This document shows positions 8,127 through 15,734 of a stretch of 64,000 nucleotides of DNA, piece by piece. Source of the stretch: Planctomycetota bacterium (GTDB taxonomy: Bacteria > Planctomycetota > SZUA-567 > H5-PLA8); NCBI GenBank assembly GCA_027493525.1, contig JAOSKN010000002.1, positions 1,831,326-1,895,325 on the forward strand, in the 5' to 3' direction. The notes under the pieces were generated by a model, which made no database searches, was not told the origin of the DNA, and saw only the letters and a program-made list of their open reading frames with translations. The position numbers and the translations under genes were made by a program. Position 1 is the first letter of the stretch. Each line of letters opens with the position of its first letter.

Positions 8127-8921
8127 TTGGCGGTGATCCTCTATTCCGAACGTCAGATCGACCTGATCCGACAGGCCTCGCGCATCGTGGCCGAATGCCA
8201 CCATATCATCCGCGGCATGGTCAAGCCCGGCGCCACGACCCGCCAGATCGACCAGGCCGTCACCGCCCACATCCGCAAGTACGGCGGAACCTCCCCCTTC
8301 TACAACTACGAACTCCCGGGCAAGGAGCCCTTCCCGGCCTGGATCTGCGCCTCGGTCAACGACGTGGTGGTCCACGGCGTCCCCAACGACGTCCCGCTCG
8401 AAGCCGGCGACTTGGTCTCCATCGACGTGGGCGTGCGCAAGGACGGTTACATCGGCGATTCGGCCTGGAGCTACGCCGTGGGCGCGATCGACGAGGCCGC
8501 GCAGCGGCTCATGCGCATCGGCGAGGAGTCGCTGTACAAGGGCATCGAAGCGATGCGCCCGCGCGGCAAACTCGTGGACGTTTCGCGCGCCATCCAGCGG
8601 CACGTCGAAGGCCACGGCTACTCGGTCGTGCGCGAATACGTCGGGCACGGGGTGGGGCAGAGCCTCCACGAGGAGCCCCAGGTGCCCAACTACGTCCAGC
8701 CCGGCCAGATGATCCCGTTCTTCCGCGAGATCCTCAAGCCCGGCATGTGCCTCGCCGTCGAGCCGATGGTCAACGAAGGCTCCCCGCAGGTCGAGAGCAC
8801 CGACGGCGAATGGGTCGTGCGGACGGCCGACGGCGGGCGCAGCGTTCACTTCGAGCATACCGTGGTGGTCCACGCCGACCGGATCGAGATTCTCACCGAT
8901 CAGACCAAAGTCAGCCTGTAG
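8127..8921 (+). CDS. map: Methionine aminopeptidase type I
   Basis: Removes the initiator Met from nascent proteins; a cytosolic dinuclear metal enzyme. 264 residues. The metal-ligand pattern is visible: the first Asp in LVSIDVGVRKDGYIGDSAW (two Asp), His in GHGVGQSLHEEPQVPNY, Glu in LAVEPMVNEG, and the final Glu in SVHFEHTVVV. The start is taken as TTG at 8127; GTG two codons later is an alternative. It lacks the N-terminal SEC-C/zinc extension of some type I enzymes. It ends the operon, and the unusual repeat array follows. Confidence 0.96.
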   Translation: MAVILYSERQIDLIRQASRIVAECHHIIRGMVKPGATTRQIDQAVTAHIRKYGGTSPFYNYELPGKEPFPAWICASVNDVVVHGVPNDVPLEAGDLVSIDVGVRKDGYIGDSAWSYAVGAIDEAAQRLMRIGEESLYKGIEAMRPRGKLVDVSRAIQRHVEGHGYSVVREYVGHGVGQSLHEEPQVPNYVQPGQMIPFFREILKPGMCLAVEPMVNEGSPQVESTDGEWVVRTADGGRSVHFEHTVVVHADRIEILTDQTKVSL

Positions 8922-9029
8922 CGGTTCCGGAAATCTTCCTGGGATCCGGTCCGCGCCGGCGGCCGCATGCGACGCCCGCGAGGGATCTTGAAGCAGCCTC
9001 TTCGATAGGGCGAAGGCTCGGTCGAGAAC

Positions 9030-9522
9030 GTGCACCATGGTGCATCTTTTTTAACACTCGTAGACAGGCCGGCCCAAAAGTCCAGTCTCGGCATCCGGGA
9101 ACGGCGGGGCAGGGTGAAGGGCCTGAACCTGGGCCAGAATTCGTGCACCTATGTGCATCTTTTTTTAAGGGTCGTAGACATAAGCCGCATGAGGCCAGGG
9201 GCATGAAACTGAGTTCTGGACGAATGAATCGGCGGCAAGGTAACAAGTTGTGGCGAGAAGATCGTGCACCACGGTGCATCTTTTTAACGACTCGTAGACA
9301 TGGCCGGCCTGGGTCGGGAATGAATGGAAAGAGTTCCATGGGAACCGAAAACCGGCAACCGGCCACGGGCACGCACGCACCACGGTGCATCTTTTTAACG
9401 ACTCGTAGACATGGCCGGCCTGGGTCGGGAATGAATGGAAAGAGTTCCATGGGAACCGAAAACCGGCAACCGGCCACGGGCACGCACGCACCACGGTGCA
9501 TCTTTTTTAGGGTCTCGTAGAC
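9030..9522 (+). repeat. Array of five palindrome/T-tract elements downstream of map
   Basis: Five cores lie at 9030-9066, 9143-9180, 9264-9300, 9375-9411 and 9487-9522, spaced 113, 121, 111 and 111 bases. Each core has three parts: a palindrome of the form TGCACC-N2-GGTGCA (a perfect 14-bp palindrome in the first), then TCT followed by a run of T, then CTCGTAGAC or a one-base variant. The sequence between cores differs except for the last two intervals. On the + strand the hairpin plus T-run resembles an intrinsic terminator, but the conserved CTCGTAGAC and the occurrence of the same element in other contexts (21221, 43047) argue for something more. There is no gene in 8922-9582. Confidence 0.85.
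9266..9507 (+). repeat. 111-bp tandem duplication within the array
   Basis: Bases 9266-9376 and 9377-9487 are identical copies of a 111-bp unit, and 9488-9507 repeats its first 20 bases. The unit contains one palindrome/T-tract core plus the spacer with GGAATGAATGGAAAG and AAAACCGGCAACCGG. The exact identity indicates a recent duplication by slippage or unequal crossover. 111 is divisible by three, which is why spurious reading frames run through it. Confidence 0.95.
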
Positions 9523-9582
9523 GGGGGCCGCCCTCCAAGCTCCGATCCGCGTGCTCCGCGGTTTCGTTTTAGCGTTGTGGGA

Positions 9583-11400
9583 TTAGATGGAATAGCTCCA
9601 GGCGTCGCGCATCTCGGCGGGCGCGGGGCGGATCATGGGCTTATCGGCGGGCCAGTCGGCTTCGGTGCGGACCAGCCGGCGCGCTTCGTCGATGGCGTGC
9701 CGCACGCTGGCGAAGGCCTGCGCCTCGGTGGGCAGTAGGTTTTCGGCGCCGAGGATCTCCCCGAAGTGGGCCTTCTTGATCTGCTCGAGCAGCTCGGGCT
9801 TGAGGCCGCAGAGGATCATCCGCCCGCCGCCGGTCTTGAAGTGCGCGGCGAAGGCCGCGAGCGCCTCGGCCGCCGTGGCGTCGATGGCATGCGCGCGCTT
9901 GAGCCGCAGCACGATCACGCGCGCGCCGTTGGCGGCGATTCGTTCGAGCTTGTCCTCCAGTTCCTCGACGATGCCGAAAAAGAGGTCGCCCTCGAGCTGC
10001 AGCAGCACGATGGGATGCTTGCCCGTCTGCTCGTCGATCTCGATCTCTCGAAAGTGATCGGCGCTGGCGCGGGCCATCTCGACCATGTGGAGCTGCCCGG
10101 CGCGGCGCAGCAGCATCAGGATCGAGATCAGCACGCCCAGGTAAATCGCGTACTGGATCTCGATGACCAGCATCGAGAGATAGGTGATCACCAGGACGGC
10201 CGCGTCGGTGCGGCTCCAGCGCCACACGTACCGCGCGGCGTGGAGGTCGATCATGCTCCAGGCGATCCACATGATCAGCGCGCCCAGGCAGGCCTTCGGG
10301 ACGTACTGCGCCCAGGGCGCCAGGGCGAGCATGATCGCCAGCACGGTCAGCCCCGCGTAGACCCCGACCCAGCGCGTCTTCGCGCCCATCTGCAGGTTGA
10401 TCGCGCTGCGCGTCCAGCTCGCCGATGTCGGCATGCAGCCGGTGAAAGCCCCCACCACGTTGCCCAGGCCCTGGGCGGAGAGCTCCTGGTTGGCGTGGAA
10501 CTTCATGCGTGCCTTGGATGAAAGCGCCTTGCCGATCGAGATCGCCTCCACCATGCCCAGGATCGCGATCGCCAGGCTGGGCGCGGCCACGTCCTGGAGC
10601 AGCGGCCACGAGAAGGCCGGCGTGGTGAGGCCCGGCAGGGAGCGCGGCACGGCGCCCACCACTTGGATGCCGTCCGGTCCCGCATGCCAGCCCAGCGCCC
10701 AAGTCAGCGCGGCGGTCGCCGCCACGGCGACCATCGCGCCGGGGACGAGCCTCGAAATCCGCGCGCAGCCGGCCACGATGCCCATCGTCAGCGCCGCCAG
10801 CAGCGCCGTGCGCCAATCCGTGCCGCCCAAGTGCGGCGCCAGGGCCGCGAGTTCATCCAGCAGCCGCGGGGACGAACTCACGTGCAGCCCCAGCACGTTG
10901 CGGATCTGGTCGGTGAAGATCAGCGTCGCCGCGCCCAGCGTGAACCCCATCAGCACGGCGTGCGAAACGTAGCGCCCGAACGTGCCCAGCCGCAGCACGC
11001 CGATCAGGACCTGGATCAGACCCATCAGGAGCGTGATCAGCAGCATGGTCGGCACGATCCGTTCGGGCGTGAGCGCCAGGGACGCCACCAGGGCTCCGAT
11101 CACGAGGGCCGAAGTGTTCGTCGAACCGGTGATCAGGAACGGCGAATTGCGGATCAGCGCGGCCACGATCGTCGGCACGATCATCGCGTACAGGCCGTAC
11201 TCGGGCGGCACGTGGGCGATCAGCGCGAACGCGATGCCCTGCGGCACCGCCAGCACGCCCGTCGTCAGGCCGCAAAGGAGGTCGTTGTGCCAAGCCGGCG
11301 GCTCTGCGCCCGGCGCGGCGGCTTGGCCATTGGGGCTTCCTGGCTTCTTGTCCGCTGCCGGCGGGTTGGTCGGTAGCGAGGCGCTCTGAAGGACGTTCAC
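9583..11400 (-). CDS. SulP/SLC26 family anion transporter with STAS domain
   Basis: Inner-membrane anion permease, of the sulfate or bicarbonate type; substrate not decidable from sequence. About 605 residues. The N-terminal half has 10-14 hydrophobic segments and family landmarks LLCGLTTGVLAVPQGIAFAL, EYGLYAMIVPTIVAALI and the conserved GNVVGAFTGCMPTSASWTRSA. A C-terminal cytosolic STAS domain follows (about 450-560) with GDLFFGIVEELEDKLERI and RLKRAHAIDATAAEAL. The start is uncertain: GTG at 11400 is used here, and TTG at 11436 would add 12 residues. It is convergent with the repeat array and divergent from the next gene, and the sulfatase genes nearby make sulfate a plausible substrate. 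Confidence 0.9.
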   Translation of the reverse strand: MNVLQSASLPTNPPAADKKPGSPNGQAAAPGAEPPAWHNDLLCGLTTGVLAVPQGIAFALIAHVPPEYGLYAMIVPTIVAALIRNSPFLITGSTNTSALVIGALVASLALTPERIVPTMLLITLLMGLIQVLIGVLRLGTFGRYVSHAVLMGFTLGAATLIFTDQIRNVLGLHVSSSPRLLDELAALAPHLGGTDWRTALLAALTMGIVAGCARISRLVPGAMVAVAATAALTWALGWHAGPDGIQVVGAVPRSLPGLTTPAFSWPLLQDVAAPSLAIAILGMVEAISIGKALSSKARMKFHANQELSAQGLGNVVGAFTGCMPTSASWTRSAINLQMGAKTRWVGVYAGLTVLAIMLALAPWAQYVPKACLGALIMWIAWSMIDLHAARYVWRWSRTDAAVLVITYLSMLVIEIQYAIYLGVLISILMLLRRAGQLHMVEMARASADHFREIEIDEQTGKHPIVLLQLEGDLFFGIVEELEDKLERIAANGARVIVLRLKRAHAIDATAAEALAAFAAHFKTGGGRMILCGLKPELLEQIKKAHFGEILGAENLLPTEAQAFASVRHAIDEARRLVRTEADWPADKPMIRPAPAEMRDAWSYSI

Positions 11401-11436
11401 CCGCCTATTGTGCCACCGGAGGTGCGCCGAGGGCAA

Positions 11437-11621
11437 GCGCGGGAAGCACCCAACGCTCGCTCGGGTAAAATTTGTAACTGTTTGATAAAATTTGAGTTAG
11501 AATGGCGGTCACGGAGGCTTCCGAGTCGGCAGCAGTCCGCTCCGGGATCGCGTCATATCTATTAAGGGGCCTCGCGGTGGATCTTGCCTTCACCCTTGCC
11601 CCTCACCGGGAGTCTTGAACC
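11437..11621. promoter_or_regulatory. Divergent intergenic region with AT-rich promoter-like tract
   Basis: The 185 bases between the SulP gene (minus) and the secreted-protein gene (plus) contain an AT-rich patch at 11464-11505 with TTGTAA, TTGATA, TAAAAT and TAGAAT hexamers in a GC-rich background. It is the likely promoter zone for one or both genes. No single -35/-10 pair with 16-18 base spacing stands out, so the exact promoter is not assigned. Confidence 0.4.
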
Positions 11622-12539
11622 ATGAATCGAGCGTTGGCGTGTCTGGCCTTATGGAGTTGTCTGGGCAACGCGGCGGCCGAAGAACAAGCCCCGCCGGCGC
11701 CCGTCCCCGTGGAGGCCGGCAAGCCGGACGCGCCCAAGGCCGAGCTCAACTGGCCGGCCCCGCCCAAGGAAGGCCCGCTCCTGGGCCGCGTGGAATTCGT
11801 CGACGGCGAAGCCTTCGCGAAGACCTGGGTCGAAGTGAAGGATAAAGGCGCCTGGGTCGTGCACGAAGGCGAACGTTATTGGTACCTGCGCGAACGCATC
11901 GCCCGGATCACCTACCTGGACGAAGCGCCCGACGACGCGTTGATGAAGTCGCTCGCGGAAGCCGAGGCGGCGCGAAAAGCCGAAGAGGAGCGCCAGCGGT
12001 TGTCCGACGAGGCGCGCGCGAAGCTGGAAGCCGAGAAGGCCGCGGCCGAAGCCCAGGCGGTCGGCGAGGCCGCCGCCATGGGCGCGAACGCGGCGCCCGC
12101 CTCCGCGCCGGAGACCGGCGACGCCAAGGGTCCGAAGGGCCAGGAGGCCCGCGAAGCCGGCAAAGGCAAGCCCGCCGGAAGCGGCTCGACGGCCGGGCCG
12201 ACCTTGACCGCGAATACGACCGGCAATGGAACTGGCGGCGGCGGCAGCGGCAAGGGGCCGGGACTGACCCGTGAGGAAGAAAACCTGCTGGCGCGCGTGC
12301 TGGAATGGCGCGTCGTCGATAAGGACAAGGAAAACGGCACCGTCACCTTGCGGAACCGAGGCTTCAAGAAGGACATTACGCTGCAACTTGACGATCCGTC
12401 CGATCTCTCCAGCCTCCACCGTGGCCAGATCCTCTTCGGCGCGCTGAACAACGAAGATCCCGCGCTGAAAGCCAAGAGCGGCGCCGAGATCGGCTTCCAG
12501 CCGATCATGCCGGTCCCGCCGGCGCGCCCGATGCCTTGA
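11622..12539 (+). CDS. Secreted protein of unknown function
   Basis: 305 residues with a signal peptide (MNRALACLALWSCLGNAAA, cleavage predicted before EE). After a Pro-rich linker comes a small globular part at about 45-95 (GRVEFVDGEAFAKTWVEVKD and WVVHEGERYWYLRERIARI), then a Lys/Glu/Ala coiled-coil stretch (105-140), a Gly/Ser-rich linker and a second globular part from about 210 (LLARVLEWRVVDKDKENGTV). I do not recognise the family. It is probably periplasmic or surface-attached. It is convergent with the sulfatase gene, 21 bases away, and has its own AT-rich upstream region. Confidence 0.75.
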   Translation: MNRALACLALWSCLGNAAAEEQAPPAPVPVEAGKPDAPKAELNWPAPPKEGPLLGRVEFVDGEAFAKTWVEVKDKGAWVVHEGERYWYLRERIARITYLDEAPDDALMKSLAEAEAARKAEEERQRLSDEARAKLEAEKAAAEAQAVGEAAAMGANAAPASAPETGDAKGPKGQEAREAGKGKPAGSGSTAGPTLTANTTGNGTGGGGSGKGPGLTREEENLLARVLEWRVVDKDKENGTVTLRNRGFKKDITLQLDDPSDLSSLHRGQILFGALNNEDPALKAKSGAEIGFQPIMPVPPARPMP

Positions 12540-12560
12540 GCGGCTCCCGGAAGGCCTGGC

Positions 12561-14006
12561 TCAGACCGGATTGAGCCGCAGGACCTCTTCCGCGGCCTCG
12601 GGCATGCCGCGTTCCTTCAGGTATTGAACGTATCGATCGCGCTGCCCGCGCGTGGCGCAAGGCCCGCCTTCGTGAATCACCACGTTAAGCGGGTCGTGGA
12701 TGGGGTGGGGTTGCGCGAGCAGCTTCGCGGTCCAATCCAGCATCAGGTGGCCGCAGCGATTGACCGCCTCTGGGCGTTCGACGGCGAGGTCCCGCGTCTG
12801 GTGCGGGTCCTTCTCGACATCGAAGAGCAGCACCTCCGGCAGCGGCTTGAGGCCGGGATGGAAGGTTCGGATCATCAGCCAGTTCTCGGTTCGCACGCTG
12901 CGCTGGCAGGTCCATAGTCCCTGGCCCAGCACGAGGTACTCGCGGCCCTGCCAGGGCTGCCCGCGCACGGCGGAGGCGAACGACAAACCGTCCCATCGCG
13001 CGGGCTGCTTCGCCCCGGCCAGGTCCGCGATGGTCGCGGTGAGATCGAGGTTGTAGCAGAGCCCGCCATGCCGGCCCGGCTTCGAAACGCCGGGCCATTT
13101 CACGATCAATGGCACGTGCGCGGTGGCCTCGTCGGCGCAGTGGTGGTCGCCGTAGACGTTGAGTTCGCCCTGCATCTCGCCGTGGTCGGCGCTGAGGACG
13201 ATCGCGGTCTCCTCGAGCACGCCTTGGCGGTCGAGGGTCTCCAGGATCTGCCCGATGTGGTCGTCCATGTAGCGGATGCCGGTGTCGTAGCCGTCGATCC
13301 AGTGCTTGAAGTCGGCCGGCGTGCGCAGTTCGGTCTTCTCGCGCGGCCAGTCCTTGCCCTTCTGCCAGCGGTAGCCTTGCGGTTCGCTGGCGCTGCGCGG
13401 GCCGTAGGAACGGTAGTGCCGCTCCAGGGTCTCGGCGTCCGGCCAAGCCGGCGCCGGATCGTCTTTGAACGGGTTGCCGTATTCGATGGGCGTGCGGTAC
13501 GGCCGGTGCGGGTCCCAGTAGTTGAGATGAACGAACCAGTTGTCTTCGCGCGCGCGCCGCTCGAGCCATGGCAGCGCCGCTCCGTTGGTTTCGGATGCGA
13601 TCTCGTGGCCCCGCTTGCCGGTGTCGTGAACTTCAAGGAAGCCCGCCACGGTGTGCCAGGCGTTGTGGCGCTGAATGAAGGGAGAAATGAAAGCCGTGTG
13701 GAAGCCCGCGCCCAGGAGCGCCGCCGGGAGCGCCGCGTGCGGCGCGCCGGCCGGGGCGCCCATGCGCGGCTCGCGGGGGAACGACGCCTCGCCGTGATGC
13801 GTCACGACCCCCGTCTTGAACCCGAATTGACCGGTCAGGAGCGCGGTGCGCGACGGCAGGCAGGGCGTGTCGGAGGCGTAGCAGTTGGCGAAGACCGCGG
13901 CGTCCTTCGCGATCCGGTCGATGTTCGGCGAGGTGTTGCGGTGGTAGCCGTAGCAGCCCAGATGATCCGGACGGCAACTGTCCATGTCGATGTAGAGGAT
14001 GCGCAT
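12561..14006 (-). CDS. Sulfatase (type I, formylglycine-dependent)
   Basis: Alkaline-phosphatase-fold hydrolase that cleaves sulfate esters. 481 residues. The metal-binding start MRILYIDMDSCRPDHLGCYG and the signature C-L-P-S-R-T-A-L-L-T-G with Cys49 as the residue converted to formylglycine are clear; CxPSR can be matured by FGE or anSME. SADHGEMQGELNVYGDHH (about 270-287) supplies the second metal/substrate Asp-His pair. No signal peptide is seen, so a cytosolic enzyme is likely. AAGGAGG is 5 bases before the ATG. About 40-50 % of positions look shared with the next sulfatase (14149), so they are paralogues. No maturase gene is in the window. Confidence 0.94.
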   Translation of the reverse strand: MRILYIDMDSCRPDHLGCYGYHRNTSPNIDRIAKDAAVFANCYASDTPCLPSRTALLTGQFGFKTGVVTHHGEASFPREPRMGAPAGAPHAALPAALLGAGFHTAFISPFIQRHNAWHTVAGFLEVHDTGKRGHEIASETNGAALPWLERRAREDNWFVHLNYWDPHRPYRTPIEYGNPFKDDPAPAWPDAETLERHYRSYGPRSASEPQGYRWQKGKDWPREKTELRTPADFKHWIDGYDTGIRYMDDHIGQILETLDRQGVLEETAIVLSADHGEMQGELNVYGDHHCADEATAHVPLIVKWPGVSKPGRHGGLCYNLDLTATIADLAGAKQPARWDGLSFASAVRGQPWQGREYLVLGQGLWTCQRSVRTENWLMIRTFHPGLKPLPEVLLFDVEKDPHQTRDLAVERPEAVNRCGHLMLDWTAKLLAQPHPIHDPLNVVIHEGGPCATRGQRDRYVQYLKERGMPEAAEEVLRLNPV

Positions 14007-14026
14007 CGAAGCCTCCTTCGCGGTTC

Positions 14027-14151
14027 TGGATTGGCGATTTTGGATTTTGGGTTGGATGCCGCGAGAACCGGCCCGGCTGGCCGGCCTGCTCGACCTGGCG
14101 TACTACGGGATCGGAATCCGCTCGGCTTTCAATCCACAATCCAAAATCCTA
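14027..14151. repeat. AT-rich inverted repeat between the sulfatase genes
   Basis: The arms are GGATTTTGGGTTGGAT (14042-14057), with a preceding partial duplicate from 14027, and AATCCACAATCCAAAATCC (14131-14149). They enclose about 75 bases of GC-rich DNA. The right arm supplies the last codons and the stop of the 14149 sulfatase gene. It could be a small palindromic mobile unit or a terminator, as it lies between two minus-strand genes. Confidence 0.5.
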
Positions 14152-15636
14152 ATAGTTGCTCCCGCCGTCGTCGCGCGGCGCGCCGTCGTGCTTGGCGAGC
14201 CACTCGGCGTGCGCGGCGCGGCCGGTGTTCTTGAGAAACTCGCAGAAGCCGCCCAGGTTGCGGCGGTTGGCGTGGAGCGGGCCGCCCTCGGCGATGACCT
14301 GATGCAGCGGGTCGGCGTGGCCGCTCTTGCCGAGTTGCTCGGCCACCCAGCCGTCCATCAGGCGCAGGCCGTGGTTGACCAGTTCGGGTTGGCTCTTCGC
14401 GAGGTTATGCTGCTCGTGCGGGTCGTCCTTGAGGTTGAAAAGCATCAGGCTCGGGAAGTTCTTGTGCCCGGTGTGGTAGGTGCGGATCAGCAGCCAGTCG
14501 TCCCAGCGCGCGCTGCGCTGGCAGGACCAGGCGCACTGGCTGAGGATCAGGTAGTCGCGTCCCGCGTCCTTGCCGGTCTTGAGCGTGTTCGCGAAGGACC
14601 GGCCGTCCCAGCACTCGGGCTGCTCGCCGCCGAAGAGTTCCACCAGGGTCGAGGCCAGGTCGATGTTGTAGTGCTTCCCGTGGAAGGCCTTGCCGGCCTT
14701 GTCGTCGGTCAGGCCCGGCCAGCGGATCACGAGCGGGATGTTGTTGGTGATCTGGTCGGCTGTCTGGTGATCGCCCCAGACCTCCAGTTCGCCGTGGTTC
14801 TCGCCGTGGTCGGCGCTGACGAGGATCGCGGTATCCTCGTAAATGCCCAGGGCCTTGAGCTTCTGAATCACTTTGCCGACGTAATGGTCCGCGTAGTGGA
14901 TTCCGGTGTCGTAGCCGTCGATCCACTGCTTGAAATCGGCGGGGTTCTTAATCTCGTGCGCGCCGCGGGGCCAGGGATTGGAGGTCCTTTCGTAGCGCGC
15001 GTGCGGGCGCTGGATGTCGTGCGGCGAGTAGCTCTTGCGCTGCTTGTCGATGACCGCCTGCGTCACCCAGGCCGGCGGCGGGTCGTCCTTGAAGGGCTCG
15101 CCGTATTCCAGGGGCGTGTCGTAGGGAGTGTGAGGATCCCAATAATTGAAGTGCAGGAACCAGTTGTCGCGGTCCTTGTTGTGCTCCAGCCAGCGCTCGA
15201 CGTACGGATAGCAGACCTCGGCGCGCTCGTTCCCGTTCCCGCCCGTGTCGAAGGTCTCGTGGAAGCCTTCCCAGATCTGGTAGGCGCTGTGCCGGTGCGG
15301 GAAGGGGCTGATCGAGGCGGTGTACCAGCCGGCCATGCGCAGCCGCTCGGCCAGCGCATGGTGGGTGCTCACGCTGCGGAAGCCGCGGCCCGGGCCTTCG
15401 ATGCGGATGTCGGCATTCGTCCCGCCGTGGTTGACGACGCCGGTGTGGATCCCGAAGCGCCCGCTGAAGAGCGCCGTGCGGCTCGGGAGGCAGGGCGTGT
15501 CGGTCGCGTAGAAGTTCGTGAAGCGCACCCCGTCGGCCGCCAGCCGGTCGATGTTCGGCGTCGTCTTGCGGTGGTAGCCGTAGCAGCTCAGGTGATCGGT
15601 GCGCAGGGAATCGATGTCGATGTATACGACGCGCAT
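14149..15636 (-). CDS. Sulfatase (type I, formylglycine-dependent)
   Basis: Paralogue of the neighbouring enzyme. 495 residues. The N-terminus MRVVYIDIDSLRTDHLSCYG carries metal ligands, Cys49 lies in C-L-P-S-R-T-A-L-F-S-G, and VSADHGENHGELEVWGDHQT (about 271-290) holds the conserved Asp-His-Gly-Glu. There is no signal peptide, and a cytosolic carbohydrate or aryl sulfatase is plausible. CCGGAGG precedes the ATG. A promoter candidate lies immediately upstream, so it can be transcribed apart from the transglutaminase operon. The two sulfatases together suggest use of sulfated polysaccharide fragments. Confidence 0.94.
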   Translation of the reverse strand: MRVVYIDIDSLRTDHLSCYGYHRKTTPNIDRLAADGVRFTNFYATDTPCLPSRTALFSGRFGIHTGVVNHGGTNADIRIEGPGRGFRSVSTHHALAERLRMAGWYTASISPFPHRHSAYQIWEGFHETFDTGGNGNERAEVCYPYVERWLEHNKDRDNWFLHFNYWDPHTPYDTPLEYGEPFKDDPPPAWVTQAVIDKQRKSYSPHDIQRPHARYERTSNPWPRGAHEIKNPADFKQWIDGYDTGIHYADHYVGKVIQKLKALGIYEDTAILVSADHGENHGELEVWGDHQTADQITNNIPLVIRWPGLTDDKAGKAFHGKHYNIDLASTLVELFGGEQPECWDGRSFANTLKTGKDAGRDYLILSQCAWSCQRSARWDDWLLIRTYHTGHKNFPSLMLFNLKDDPHEQHNLAKSQPELVNHGLRLMDGWVAEQLGKSGHADPLHQVIAEGGPLHANRRNLGGFCEFLKNTGRAAHAEWLAKHDGAPRDDGGSNY

Positions 15637-15663
15637 GGCGGGGCCTCCGGTCGGGTCACCATT

Positions 15664-15692
15664 CTTTTATCGTAAGCCGATACAAATGTCCA
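15664..15692 (-). promoter_or_regulatory. Candidate sigma-70-type promoter for the sulfatase genes
   Basis: On the minus strand TGGACA (15692-15687) and TAAAAG (15669-15664) are separated by 17 bases, giving 5/6 and 4/6 matches to the -35 and -10 consensus. It lies 28 bases upstream of the sulfatase ATG. A small hairpin (CCACA-CGAA-TGTGG, about 15690-15703) overlaps the -35 and may end the transglutaminase transcript. Confidence 0.45.
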
Positions 15693-15734
15693 CACGAATG
15701 TGGCATCGATTTGCAACCCATTACCCTTAAAGAG

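Noticed and set aside
8096..9520. A 474-codon + frame over map and the repeat array
   Set aside because: Wrong frame for map and translates the tandem repeats; no domain and no start signal.
9030..9522. CRISPR array
   Set aside because: The repeat unit is about 37 bases but intervals are 74-84 bases, two of them identical, and no cas genes are in the window.
9030..9522. Integron attC sites
   Set aside because: No GTTRRRY and RYYYAAC pairs and no gene cassettes between the elements.
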